Shown here piece after piece: positions 22,327-34,600 of a stretch of DNA of 64,000 nt (position 1 is its first letter; each line of letters opens with the position of its first letter). Source of the stretch: Patellaria atrata CBS 101060. Taxonomy: Eukaryota > Ascomycota > Dothideomycetes > Patellariales > Patellariaceae. The position numbers were made by a program, and so were the translations under genes. The stretch covers positions 1,577,817-1,641,816 of the forward strand of contig MU006090.1 in NCBI GenBank assembly GCA_010093705.1. Direction: 5' to 3'. The notes beneath the pieces were generated by a model that ran no database searches, was not told where the DNA came from, and saw nothing but the letters and a program-made list of their open reading frames with translations.

Positions 22327-22894
22327 AGGGCATGGAGGCGGATCTAAACTCGATTATCTACATCCGCACGGTTCCAAAGTGGGTGGGACATCGAAACGGA
22401 TGACGTTCCCCACGGGACAGACACGGATACTGAACATCCATGTCTCGACACTTAAAGAAACATCTGTGTGGTGACACACAAAGTCTCACTACTTCAAATA
22501 GAAGAGGAAGAGGGGCCCCAAAGAAGAAGAATAGAAGAATCAAGAAGAGTCATAGATAGACATACACAATCTCTGGTACAGATAGAGGGAGTATCGGTAC
22601 GTACATACATACAGCATTTACGGCGCATTTTACGGAGTCAATAGATCAAGCCCTAGATTAGGTTTCTCAAATCACCGCATTTATAATCTCCATTATGGCT
22701 TCTGGGTGGGACGGACGGGTTGTGAGGTGTGATATCCCGGGTGGTCTTAACTGATATTCACGTGTTTTGGTCTAAAAGCTCTGATGGGCGGTGGTTCACT
22801 GAGTCAAATCGCGGCTTGGGGTGTACTTTGTGTTCTGACTTTCCTATCTTGTTTATTTTTCGTGCGTAGTTGTACGTGATGGATGATAGTTAAT
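22327..22894. other. Intergenic, 3' flank of the 14-3-3-like gene
   Basis: No gene seen. Its last eight bases (22887-22894, TAGTTAAT) are the left target duplication of the adjacent MITE. Confidence 0.55.
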
Positions 22895-23416
22895 GGGGAC
22901 TGTTATTTTGACACCCCCCTTTTTATAAGTTGACACCCTCTCCTTCCTACATTGACATCCCCTTCTAAAAAGGGAAGGAGACTAACCTAAAGAGGAAATT
23001 AAATAAAGTATACCTTATACTTACCCTCTAGCAGGGGGTCTCCTTCCGTTTTATTACAGTTTTCAACGCTTCACCTCAAATCTATGCTAGTAGCTCAGAT
23101 ACGTGCTCAGAGTCCGCTCAAACACGTGCTCAGATACGGCACCAGACTCAGCTCAAATTCGTGGTCAGATACAGCATCAGATACGGCTCAAATTTAATGC
23201 TCGGCCAGATAGGACCTTAAGTTCAGCTAGTATCTTACGGGGATATACCTAATTTTAGCTATATTAAGGTTTTGAATTTTGGTGCTATAAGAAATTAGCT
23301 TTGCACGCGCCCTTCACAACGAAAAGTCAGACTGCCGCTTTAGGTTAGTCTCCTTCCCTTTTTAGGGGAGGGGGGTGTCAATGTAGTAGAGAAGGGGTGT
23401 CAAAATAACAGTCTCC
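22895..23416. mobile_element. MITE: 522-bp non-autonomous DNA transposon with long TIRs
   Basis: The ends are inverted repeats: the left starts GGGGACTGTTATTTTGACAC and the right, reverse-complemented, starts GGAGACTGTTATTTTGACAC. Both continue through a TGACACCCC-rich part to an identical inner block (aaaaagggaaggagac then taacctaaag). The TIRs are about 80 bp (right) and 105 bp (left, which has an extra ~25-bp segment with one more TGACACCC word). The flanks carry a perfect 8-bp target duplication TAGTTAAT (22887-22894 and 23417-23424). The interior (about 23080-23210) holds a ragged direct repeat of gctcagatacg/gctcaaat words and no coding frame. An 8-bp duplication fits hAT- or Merlin-like families, but the long TIRs are not classic hAT, so the superfamily is left open. 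Confidence 0.88.
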
Positions 23417-23520
23417 TAGTTAATTATATCACCGCCAGGTTTTTTATAGTACAGGCTTTGTTTGTCTATCAAATTCCTCATCTCGCCACCGCTTCACCTG
23501 AGTGATTATCTTTCACGCGC

Positions 23521-24724
23521 TCACCTGTTCACGGCTCCCTTCGCCATCATGAACGCTGAGTGTGCCAGACTCCCCCTCGCTGCCTTGACCTGCTCGGAGA
23601 AGAAAGTCGGGATGGCGATCATATCGGCTGCCACGGAGATCTGCACTCTATCAGCCTCGCTCAACCCAACCCAATTCAGCTCCCCCTCCCCCGGGGCACT
23701 TTCTTGGGATACATACCATATTAAACCCCTGATCGGCATACTCTCTGGCCTGCGCACCAGAGGTACAGTAGATCCCCGTCGCCTTGCCGTTATCCTGCGC
23801 GGCCTGTCTGATGCGCGAGATGGCGGTCGTCAGCTCGTCGTGCAGGGTGCCGTCGAGGATCGGGCGGTCGATGTTGTTGCCGAGGTCGTAGGGACCGATA
23901 AGGAGGACGTCGACGCCGGGGACGCGGGCGATCTCGTCGACCTGGTGGGGTGGGGATGTTAGGGGAGGAGTCTTTTGAGGGAGGGGGGCGGGGGTTGTAT
24001 ATAGGGCCAATGTAGGGGTAATATGGGGGTATGGGGTGTGGTTAAGGTATTATGTCAGGTTTAGGTTAAGGAGCCTTACACTCTGCAGCGCCTCCTTCGT
24101 CTCAATCTGCACGATCGTAACCAGCGAGTCGTTCGCCTGCTGCAAGTACTCCGTCTGCGATACCGCCGCCGACGCGGTGTTGAAGGCGTTCATGGCGAAA
24201 GGGGAGCCGAAGCCACGTTGGCCGAGGGGAGGGAACTTCGCGGATCGCACGAGGCGCCGGCAGTCCTCGGGGGTGTAGATCAGGGGGACGACAATGCCGT
24301 GGGCGCCGGCGTCGAGGGCGCCTTTGGGTGGTTAGTTCCCTGTGTTTGTGGGAGGGGGGGAAGAGGAGGACATACGCTTTACCATCCACCCTTCGTTCGC
24401 TGCTATGCGGACGATGGGACTGACGCCGGTTCCGGCGATCGCGGCTACGGCTTCATGCATTGCGCCATCTGGGAGTTCTTTGAGCTGGAGGCGGGCATGG
24501 GGTTGGGATTTGCGAACCGTCGATGTTGCCGTGCTCAGTGTCGACGCAGATCCAGTCAACGGGCGTGCTGGCGATTGCGCGGGAGTGGTTGGCTCCTGGG
24601 AGCATCTGGAGTGTATGTGTTAGTAATTGTTCATAGTTGTCGGATTTGGACACCGTACCTGCCATGCTCCAAAGGTAGTATTGCCCTTCTTCAAAGCTCT
24701 CTGTAGGCGGTTTGCAGCCTGCAT
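23521..24724 (-). CDS. HpcH/HpaI-type class II aldolase, six exons
   Basis: Metal-dependent aldolase expected to cleave or form 2-keto-3-deoxy or 4-hydroxy-2-oxo acids to pyruvate plus an aldehyde. Minus-strand exons 24659-24724, 24518-24605, 24376-24468, 24080-24321, 23717-23941 and 23521-23640 join to 277 residues, normal for the family. Visible motifs: WICVDTEHGNIDD (catalytic His), PIVRIA (substrate Arg), GAHGIVVPLI, VQIET (metal-binding Glu) and VDVLLIGPYDLGNN (metal-binding Asp). The C-terminus includes TGIYCTSGAQA and SVAADMIAIP. The last intron is taken to end at the AG before ATCTCC (23640), the only acceptor keeping the frame. No targeting signal is seen. It stands alone, so its pathway (sugar acid or aromatic catabolism) cannot be told. 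Confidence 0.9.
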
Positions 24725-25111
24725 GGTAGATGATGATATATCAATGACAAGATACGGAGGTATGAAGCTTAAGGGGAATGGCTGGTCTGTCGAATAGAGT
24801 ATGTGCAGTTTTGGAGCCAGAGCGGATATTATGTACACCTATGTTTTGATAGAGGTGCCCCTCCAACGTCATTTCGTAAACATGACCCCGCTGTACATTC
24901 AGCCCCTGATGTACAGTCGGAGCAAACAACCGGTGGATCTTCCGCCGAATGCATTCGTGGCTCCGTACAGTAGGGGAATAAGATCTTAGTATAGTCGAGG
25001 ATGTATTTGTACAGGATAATGCCATACATCGATCCAGTCGTATAGTTCTCGAAAGGGTCCAAACAGAGCTTGAGACCTTGAGTGGGTTGGGTACGTGTAC
25101 GGTCAAAGGAA
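24725..25111. other. Intergenic
   Basis: 387 bp between two minus-strand genes: promoter of the aldolase gene and 3' flank of the glutaredoxin-like gene. No gene seen. Confidence 0.6.
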
Positions 25112-25488
25112 TTATCTCTGGGTTGTATCTTTCTCAACTTCGTTCATTAGTCGTTTAACTTGCTTTTCGGTGAATCGATGCATCAGCTTCCTTGCTGCCG
25201 CTGTTGTCGCAAATGGTGTGGTGTTCCTCTCAACGTGGATCTAAAGGAAGTAAGTATCATGGCAAAAGCAGCACGGTATTTGTATAGGCGTACAACTGGA
25301 GTATCAAACTCATAGTGATTCCTCCATTTCTCCTGTCCTGGACTCATGACATCCGTCTCAGTGTAAGCGAATGGTCGCGTGTCCCAGACATCGGAGAGTA
25401 CAGCTTTGGCAGACGTGCATAGAGAGCAATTGGGGCGAGTGAACAAGGTGATGTGAACCTGCTGTAGGAGTCGACGTGTTGCTATCAT
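25112..25488 (-). CDS. Glutaredoxin-like small thioredoxin-fold protein
   Basis: Two exons, 25294-25488 and 25112-25240, join to 107 residues. The start is MIATRRLLQQVHITLFTRPN, then the redox motif CSLC in NCSLCTSAKAVL. Exon 1 ends TPVV/TPV (cis-Pro of the thioredoxin fold) and exon 2 continues with IHVERN...RKLMHRFTEKQVKRLM. Size and layout match the glutaredoxin-like (DUF836) group that includes yeast YDR286C. The arginine-rich N-terminus could be a mitochondrial presequence (inference). Read without splicing, the C-terminal half is out of frame and looks unrelated. Confidence 0.82.
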
Positions 25489-25695
25489 GTTTAGATTGTG
25501 TATAGTGAAGATGATAGAGATCGCGTTTCTATTCTACGCGTACATAGAAACTTGAAGAATCACATCGGTGAAGAGCTCCATAGCACGGACCAGCTGCAGC
25601 AACTATTTTTCGAAATATCGCTGACAACTCTGAGCTTACAGGAAGCCTACATTTTCTCATATATCTTAGCATAGTCCTAACTATCTCTACTCACA

Positions 25696-26842
25696 ATGGC
25701 TCAAAAGTGCGTACATAAGGGTTGCGGTAAAGTGTTTACGGATGAGAACGATGACTGCGTCTATCATCCCGGCCCTCCAGTATGTTTCAATCCCGCCAAA
25801 ACTTACGAGCTTCCTGGAAAATTAATCTAAGTACAGGTTTTCCACGAAGGCCAGAAAGGTGTCTGACGCCCCATTTCATTTCCCTGAGCGTATAACTCTG
25901 CGACCTGAATTGTTTACTGACCCTCCTCAGGTTGGAAATGCTGCAAGCCTCGCGTTCTGACATTCGACGAATTCCTCACCATACCGCCATGTACAACTGG
26001 CAAGCATTCTACTGTAGATGATACACCTATGGAACCTCCTAAACCTGCTGCTGAAGTGCCACCCACCCCCGAACCCGCTATCTCCGCACCCATTCCCCGA
26101 TTACCGACTAAAGCTCCCGCCACCGCTCAACCGCGTGCCGCACAGTCGCCAGCACCTCCAGTAGAGACGGAGGATGACGAACCGGGACTACAAATAGCGG
26201 AGGGTAAGGAATGTAGGCGACGTGGTTGCAATAATAAGTACGATTCGAGCATTGGGAGGTCAGACGATGAGAACTGCGTACATCATCCAGGGCATCCGAT
26301 CTTCCACGAGGGCAGCAAGGGATGGACATGCTGCAAGAAGCGTGTGCTAGACTTTAATGACTTCTTGGGTATTGAGGGGTGTAAGACGAGGTCAAGGCAT
26401 TTGTTTGTTGGTAGTGGGGGAAAGAAGAAGGGAGACGGTGGTGGTGAGGAGGTTTTGGAGTCAGTCAGGTTAGTAGTCCCATCTATCTGCGTACTGGTAT
26501 AGAATGAAGCTTATCGGATGGAATAGACACGATTTCTATCAAACTAGCTCTACGGTCATCGCATCTTTCTTCTTGAAGAAAATCGACAAGGAGAACTCGA
26601 GCATTTCATTCCCGGATTCTTCGACCGTCAGACTAGACCTTATAACCTCAGACAAGAAACGGTTCAAGAAAGATGTTGCTCTCTACGCATCTATCGACAC
26701 TGGGAAGAGCTCCTTCAAGATTCTCGGAACGAAGCTGGAGCTAAACCTCGTCAAGGCAGATGGAACTGGTTGGCCCGTCCTGCGTGCTGAAGACCCATTG
26801 ACGGGAGAAATCATTCAAGCGGGAGGAGCGGGGCGGGCATGA
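25696..26842 (+). CDS. chpA: CHORD-CS domain co-chaperone (RAR1/CHP1-like)
   Basis: Four exons, 25696-25779, 25837-25858, 25931-26468 and 26527-26842, giving 319 residues. CHORD I starts at residue 3 (CVHKGCGKVF...CVYHPGPP, then FHEGQKGWKCC...CTTGKH). A Pro-rich linker follows, then CHORD II (CRRRGCNNKY...CVHHPGHPIFHEGSKGWTCC...GC). The last exon is a CS domain (HDFYQTSSTVIASFFLKKID ... LELNLVKADGTGWPVL), the fold shared with p23 and SGT1. This layout is that of animal and fungal CHORD-containing proteins (Aspergillus ChpA; plant RAR1 lacks the CS domain), zinc-binding HSP90 co-chaperones. Exon 2 is only 22 nt. The cysteine and histidine ligands of both CHORDs appear complete. It is divergent from the glutaredoxin-like gene, with about 207 bp shared between starts. 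Confidence 0.93.
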
Positions 26843-27556
26843 AATGGAGTATTGTTGGAGAATAAAGAGCGAGGTTACGAGAGTTATGATGATGATGATG
26901 ATGATGATGACGATGATGATGAGATGTAGACGATGAAATGTCAGACTGTTGGCGGAGTATCCCAAATAGGAAGTCCAGTCCTTGAATATTAACCCCTTAT
27001 TGATAGAGGAGTTCTTTAGGGGATAAAGTGCCTTTTCCTTCATATGCACTGCTGTTACAATACATATATGCTTGAGTTAATTTTTGTACTTGTACGCTTC
27101 ATACAGTAGCACATCAATTGGCAGTATGAAACGTCGATTATGATGAATACTTCAATAAGATACTCCGTAAGGTAGTTGTCCTGTTTCGAAACGGATAGCA
27201 GAGTCGCAGACGTTAGGTTGGATCGGCTAGCCGCTAAGATTAGTGGGGGCTTCGTTTCCGCACGGGCAAGCTTTGGCCACGTCGCGATCCCCGAATTTCC
27301 TCAATTGCAACCACACCCAGGAGTCTTCGATCTGTTAGCAACACGAATGAAATTACACCGCGAAAAAATGTCTGCACAGCTGTTTTCCCCCTGATACAAC
27401 GTATCCCGTTCTTTAGGACGCAGCATTGAGCTCGCGCATTCATTCGTGCTGTATCTGTTTGCGCTGTCCGTACTTTTATTGTTCTCATATGTTCATTGCC
27501 GGCGTATCGTTCAACATCTTCATGTTTAATTGTTGAATCTGTCGCCATACATCAAG
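26843..27556. other. Intergenic with a GAT microsatellite
   Basis: 3' flank of the CHORD gene and 5' flank of the next. A (GAT)n run of about 11 units with one imperfect unit lies at about 26887-26922, just after the CHORD stop. No gene seen. Confidence 0.6.
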
Positions 27557-30028
27557 ATGGTTGAAATCAAGGGTCCAACAAATCTCAAGGATGCGCAACC
27601 ACCTTCAATGCCATCGCCGACCCTTACCAATCCCGACATGATCTTACCATCGCGCTTCGACGAGAATATGTCTGAATATGGCGGAAGTCAGTTCCAAGCT
27701 GAGCGTCCTCCTTCAGTATCAGACTATCTGCAGCATGTACGACGTCCTTCCTCAGTAACAAGCGTTACCGATCAATCTCAGCGACGTAACAGTCGATCAT
27801 CAGCCTCGACTCCTTCTACAACCCGCTCAGCGACCACACCTACTGCCGATCAGCGTCACGATCAAACCACGCCAACGATGCAATACAGCCGGGGTTATAC
27901 CCTAGCATCTTCACCAACTCTAAGAGATACTCCGCCTAATGGAGCTGTTGATAATCTAAACGGAGAGCGAACTCGGCGATTGAGTAATTCAAGCTCGCTA
28001 AACAGTGAAGAGCTTGAGGAATTGGACTGGTCTCAGTTTGAGAGTAGCACGGACATAGACGAGGCTGAAGGGCCGTCATTCGAACGTAATGGAAGCTTGA
28101 GTGGGCCAACCAGGGTGGATGGTGATAACGATAGCCCGCAACATGATTTCCAGACTGTGGATGATGAAGAGGAGGATGGAGATGCTGAAATGCGCCGCTT
28201 CGAGGCGCATCTAGCTGAAGCTAAGAAGAGGGTAGAAGTAAGCGAAAAGTGGTTTCTTTAATAAATATCTAGGCCTGTTGAGGATCACACTGACATTCGG
28301 TAGATGATGGGTAGTAATATCAAAGGCGTGCGGGAATCTATGGTTACTACGTCACCCTCCTTGGGTTCTTTACGAACTTCATTTCAACTTTCTGCGCGTT
28401 TTAAGGATACCTCAGATTTGCATAAGCAAGTTCTCACTGGCAGAGACCGTATGTATTCTTCCAGTCCGCGATACTCTACAATTGGGTCCTCTCCACTATC
28501 CTCTTCACCACTATCATCTAGCGGGAGTCCTCAGCATGGTAGGGTATCTAGCGAAACATCGGTACCATCTCCTCTGGCAAGGCTCCCTTTGCGTGTCAAT
28601 ACCCCCAATACTCGATCTTTCAGTGCACTCGGTATGCAAAGTACAGGCTGGACTTCGCCTATAACACACAATCGTAAGGAAGACGTTTCGAGGTCCGATA
28701 AATTTGGCTTAGAACGTAAATCTTCGATTGAAAGGAGGGTTAGCTTAACAAGTCCAACTATGCCACATCACGATGATGCTGAGTATGATGAGTCTGGATT
28801 ACGGATATTCCGATTAAATAGCGTACGGTCATCCGAACATCCCTTGCGTCAACCCAAAGCTTCCCCCACACCACCTCCAGCCCTGGAACCGGTATTAGAG
28901 GAGGAATCTCCGTCAAAGACTTTGCGCAGATCCTCGTCTCTTGCCGTCGGTTCTGTGACTGAAACTCTGGAGAAGCTGAACCGCAAAGTATCCAGTTTAC
29001 GTGAGAGTGTGCAGGCAGACAGACTAAAGAGACGTAGTATGCAAAGTTTGAGGACTCCCAGCCCTTTTACAGATGCAGAAGCGTGGAAAAGCAGCAGTGT
29101 CGGGCACCAATCCCAAGTGTGGAGTCCCGGTGCTACACCTAGCTTTGGTACCAAAGAACCGTCACCCATTAGGCATGAATACCAAGATGGCGAGAGCCTC
29201 AAGAGTCCACAATCGATCAAAGAAGAGCTAAAACCTAGCATTGATCCTATTCCACAAACAGAACATACAGTTAATGGGGAAGAAGAAACAGACGAGACTA
29301 AGACTACCGATGTTAGTGTAGTAAATTACGACGACATCTACGATACCGATAGTTCGGCTGCGAGTGTCTATGAAGACGCAGAAGACGAGCATTTTATCGA
29401 AACAGCAGCCGAGCGCCACGAGGATCGGCCGGATGCATTCGACTATCAGAACTTCTTCTTGCACTCTGCAATGGGAACGTACAGCCGCCAGGGGAGGAGA
29501 TCCAGCTTAGAGTCGTCTTCTTCCGTCGAAACCGCACGTGTGTTATCCCCTGTTCGTCCTCCGTCCTCGGATTCAGTCAGGACAGCATACTATGAGCCAC
29601 CCACCGAGATGATTAAACCGGGGAAATCCAGTAGACCCACCAATGGTCATTCACGGAACGGCAGTGCCCTTTCTGTCTCTACTATGGCAACATTTGAGAC
29701 TGCGATGGAAGGCAGCGACTCTGAACCAGGTTCTCCAGCAAACAGTGACCCGGAAATCATTCCAATGTATTACCCTCTGGGAGACGCGCCGTTCCGTTTG
29801 GATATGCCGTCAAAACTCGTAGATGAGTTGCTCAAGCCTGTACCAGCGAATTATCATATCCGTGCCAAGAGGGAGATTCAAAGCGCCGCAGATAAGCAGC
29901 TCCTGCATGACGCTGTTACCAACATTCAAAAGGTAGCCATTAGCTTTTCCTTGGCCCATACGGATGACCTAGCTACCTGGAGGAGTCGACTTCACAAAAT
30001 GAATAAGATATTGAACGGAGAGGAATGA
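27557..30028 (+). CDS. Large serine-rich protein of unknown function
   Basis: Two exons, 27557-28237 and 28304-30028, giving 801 residues; the short intron (GTAAGC ... CGGTAG) joins ...EAKKRVE to MMGSNIKGVRES. I do not recognise a catalytic domain. Most of the protein is Ser/Pro/Thr-rich and probably disordered, with many RRxS and SP sites. Two parts look folded: a helical segment around the exon junction (EMRRFEAHLAEAKKRVE, then MGSNIKGVRES), and the C-terminal ~90 residues (FRLDMPSKLVDELLKPVPAN ... WRSRLHKMNKILNGEE). An acidic stretch (EEEDGDAEM) precedes the junction. The composition suggests a phosphorylated cytoplasmic or cortical scaffold (inference). The reading frame is clean over 2.4 kb, so the gene itself is secure. 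Confidence 0.85.
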
Positions 30029-31616
30029 CTACTTTACGTTTCTATGTAGCGGAATTGCTTCGAATTTCTCGTCCAAATCTTTCTTTCTTTACTTTCTTCT
30101 GTTTTTACATGTACTTATACCAATACCCTTTCTTCCGCGGATTGACTTGCCGAGCGCCTGAGCTAGTCCGCTCATTGTTTGTTCAATTCTTCGCTACGTA
30201 TTGAACGTAGACTAATGTCAGATACCCACGAGTACTTACCTTACGGTACTGTCCAGCGGTACATAAAATAATGTCATATCATGCAAAAGTTCCTCCAAGC
30301 CTTTGTACGGCTTTCAGAGTTTTTCTTCGGACTCCACGTAACTATAATTCAAGTAGTCGGTACGGATACAGTACCCCTCACACGTCAAATATGGAAGAGC
30401 CTTAAGCACGTTGAGTTGGTAATACATGATGAGGAGTCAAATATGTATTTGTTGTCGTGATCCAGCATATACCGACAAGATGGGGGACGAATAGCATGTA
30501 CAGGCATGCCGGCAGAGCATGCGACTCAAGCATGCTCTCGCCGTGTCCGTCAGTGGGTTGTTTCAACGAGCCCCCAAACACCAGAAGCACCAGCATCCTT
30601 TGTATTATCAAATAAAAGTGTGAACAGATCGCCAAACAGACACGCTAAGCCTTGAGAAGTTCCCCATTCGCGCAAATATGGTACAAGGAGATGCAGATTG
30701 ATGCAAATTGTATGCAGACCAGCTCCATCCCACATCCTGAGTGGAGCATCTGGTAAAATGATAGAAGATGCGGTGAGGAACAATTAGGAATGGTTTCGAG
30801 GTTTTGAGGTTCTCCTCGAGGCTCACAGACAGAGTGGGTGATGTCCCCCGTCGTCCGATAGGAGTCTTTCAATCGCTAAATGGTATCAAAACAGAGTTAA
30901 CAGACAAAACCCCCCGTTACCCCCCCCCCAAGGGACCCCTTCACGCCTTAACGCCCATCACGCCTTGACGCCTTGTAACTTGTTGACCCTCGGGAACGCA
31001 CGACTGTCATGCATTGGCAGGTAAGAAAGTTCATGTACACAGCGGGAAGGTTTAAAATTCTTTTTTTTTTTGGTCTTTCCCTATTCTGTACTTGCATAAC
31101 AACAACACCGTTCTGTCCCTTAACCTTACTTTTCCTTTCTATTTCTTCTTTTGTGCGAGGGGCCAAAAAAAAAAAAAAAAAAGAGACAGAAGGGTGTGTG
31201 TGACGAGCTCAAGACGGTTAGCTATCCGTTGGCGTCCCCCGCCAATCAGTGTGTCTAAACCTGTTACAAGCAGCGTGTAACGAGGGCAATCAACACATTC
31301 CCACTTCCTACCTTTAGCCTCCTTCTCCTCCACATATCCTCGCCTTGTGACCCCTTCGCAAGACAACCCCATCGTCGCAGACAGAAACCCGGATTTCTGT
31401 CTATCCCAGAACCATACCTACCACCCGTTTCCTTTACCCCCTTCCTTCTTCCTACTCACCAGGGGAGGCCTTCTGCGTTTCCTTTTACACGCTCACCTCT
31501 CTCCACTATCCGCTACCCGCGTCTACCATCCGTCATTCGTTCTTACCCCACGTCAGGTCCTGCTTCAATGAGCGCAAACTCCTCGTCGCAGTGTGCTACT
31601 ATACGGATTCGTTACC
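30029..31616. other. Intergenic, 1.6 kb
   Basis: 3' flank of the serine-rich gene, then the promoter and leader of the giant gene. An 18-A run is at 31165-31182, and 31320-31560 is pyrimidine-rich (CT-rich leader, common upstream of fungal starts). No credible gene seen. Confidence 0.55.
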
Positions 31617-34600
31617 ATGGCAGCTTCTGTCGCATCGCCCCTCGACGCACTTCTTCTCAGCGGCGCATTGCAGAGACGAAAGATCCCGCGACGGAAGACT
31701 GGGTGGGTTGAAAGAGACAATTGGGCACAACAACAGCTTCTAGATGATTATATCAAGGCGGATCTTGTGTCGAGCGGTGCTCTATGCCGCTATGATACTG
31801 TAACCGAAACGCATCTGGACACGTCGAACGGACGAGCAGACGCACCTTCGAGATCGGTACGAGAATTCACAATTTCTTCCGATTTTCCCATCTTTTCGTA
31901 TTTTGCTTGTGTGTGTTTGTGTGTGTGTTTCCAAAACCGAGCAGACGCCCGTGTGCGGTCATTGCTCTCTTCCCGTCTGAAGACTAAATTGAGCTTCGCT
32001 CTAACCTCGATAAGCGATCGCAGTGCCCGCATTATTCCACAAATACTCTGTACGAGAAGTTCGAAAGTGTGTTGGAGTTATGGAGGAGACCAGATCTACA
32101 CCTCGGAATCGCTCCTCCCGCGTACGGGGATTATGCCCAAGACGCGCCTCCAGAATACGCTGCCACCGAATCCATAGCGACCCAACAGGTTTGGGATGCG
32201 GATATTGAACCCCCACCATACGATGCTGTGAATCCATCCAAGCAGCGCCATCCTTCACTAATTACCGATCCTAATGCTTCTGCTGAAATTGACTTTACGT
32301 CTACTGATCATCTTCGATCTCACGCGAAAAAGAAAAAGAACAATAACGCACCGAAGAATAACAACAATAATAATAATAAGAAGGCAGACGAGCCAGAAAA
32401 AAAAGAGGATGAAGCACCTCCCGAAGAGAATGACGATAAAACTAAAGATGGTGCAGGTAACGGTGGAGATGGGGGTGGAGACGAAGGCGGTGGTGGTGGC
32501 GATGAAGGGGGTGATAATGAAGATGTTTGGGGTTTCGCAAGCGCTAGTAAAAAGAAGAAGAAAGGTAAGAGTGCCAAGAAGGAGGAAGAGGAGGAAAAGA
32601 AAAGACAGGAAGAAGAGGAGAGGAAGAAGAAAGAAGAAGAGGAAGAGGCTGAAAGGAAGCGGATCGAGGAGGAGGAAGAAGCGGAAAGGAAGAAAAAGGA
32701 GGAGGAGGAAGCTGCGGCCGCTGCAACAGCTACGGATCCCTGGGCCGATACGACAGCCGATGGAAATGGGGAAGATGCCTGGGGTGGATTCACGGCGACA
32801 TCAAACAAAAAGAAGAAAGGGAAGAAGGGAAAGGTCGGTTTCTATCATTTGGGTGAGGTGTTCAAGTATGAAAATTGACGAAGTTGCAGGCCGCGGATCC
32901 GCTGCCACCTCCTCCACCCCCTGAACCGGAGCCGCCAATCGAAGAAATAAAGACCGATCATCTAGGAATGGACGACATAAATCTTGATGATGATACAAGA
33001 GCTCCCAAACTTGACCTCAATTTCGGATCAACCACTGAGCCGAAATCAACCTCCGGCTTCGGTTTCGGAGGTTGGGGCTGGGGAGGTGGAAGCAAGTGGA
33101 GTTTCGATTCAGGCGAGAAAGAGAAAGAAAAGGAGAAGGACACGACTGTTGATAGTAGTTCTTGGAGTTTCGGTAGCCTGGGAGGGAAAAAGGACAGAGA
33201 CAAGAAAAAAGAGACCGGCAGCAGCAGCTTCGATTTCAACTTCGACGGCCTGGGCGCAGACCTTGGTACCGCTCCAATGACAACGGAGACGAAGGAGCCG
33301 GACGATGACCCATGGGGTTTCGTATCTTCAAAAAGCACGAAGAAAAAGAAAGGTGGATTGACCGAAGAGATAGTCCCCGATCCTGTGATCATCGATGTTG
33401 GCATCAAAGAGGAACCGAAGGAGGAAGACACTTGGAGCGGAGGTTGGGGTGCACCTAAATCAACTAAGAAGGGTAGCAAGAAGAAAGCCGTAGAGGTGGT
33501 AGAAGAAACCCCTCCAGCCCCTCCAATTTCTCCACCTCCACCTGCAGAGCCTGAACCACTTCCTAATGATGATAATTGGGGTTTCACTCCAACAATAACG
33601 ACAAGCAAAAATAAGAAGAAGAAAAAAGGTGCTAAGGAGGAGCCAGCGAAGATCGAAGAACCTGTAGTTGTACCCGAGCTCGAACCTGAGCCCGAACCCG
33701 AACCCGAACCCGTTGTTGTTGAAGCTGTCGTAGCAGCTCCTCCAGAGGACGATGGTTTTGGCATATTGGGAGGCAGCAGCAAGAAGAGCAAAAAGAAAAA
33801 GGGAGCCAAGGCAGACCCGCCTAAGGTTGAAGAACCGGCCGTTGTCGTAGTGCCAGAGCCAGAGCCCGAGCCCGAACCCGTTGTGGAAGCTCCCAAGGAA
33901 CCTCCAAAAGATGAGAACACGTATGAATTTGGTGGGTTTGGCACAAGCAGTAAAGATAAGAAAAAGAAAAAGAAAAAGGAAGCGGCATCAGCGGCCCCTA
34001 TTATTCCTGAACCCGACCCTGAGCCAGCTCCAGAGGAACTTGTCACTGTTATTGACGTAAATCCTGAGCCTAGCAAGGATATCACCGATGATTGGGGCGA
34101 TGGGTGGGCTGATACAACTACAACTACAACCAAGGACAAGAAGAAGAAAAAGGGGGCAAAAACAGCAGAGCCAGAACCCCTTCCTCCACCCGCACCTCCA
34201 CCACCTCCAGCTGTTCCGGAACAAGTTGAAGAAGAACCAGCGAATGACAGTAGTTGGGGATTTGGTTGGGGTAGCACCAAAAAGGACGAGAAAAAGAAAG
34301 GAAAGAAGAGTAAAGCTGCTGAACTTGAGCCGACACCACCTCCACCTCCACCTCCACCTGAACCGATTGTAGAGATCGTAGAGGAAACGACAATCATGAA
34401 ACCAGATGCCGTTGATGAGCCCAAGGTCGAGGGGGAAGAGGACTTTGGGACAGGCTGGGGTTTCGGTAAGAAGAACAAAAAGAAGATGTCGAAAAAGGCA
34501 GATGTACCTGTCGAAGTGGTTGAGGAGAAAGCTACAGATGTGGTTGTCCAACCAGACGCTATCACGGAGGAGAAACCAGAGGAAGAAGGATTTTGGGGTA

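Noticed and set aside
22887-23424. MITE as a TTAA-type (piggyBac/Kolobok) insertion, since the target repeat contains TTAA
   Set aside because: The full 8 bp TAGTTAAT is duplicated and the TIRs begin exactly at GGGGACTG/CAGTCTCC, which only fits an 8-bp duplication.
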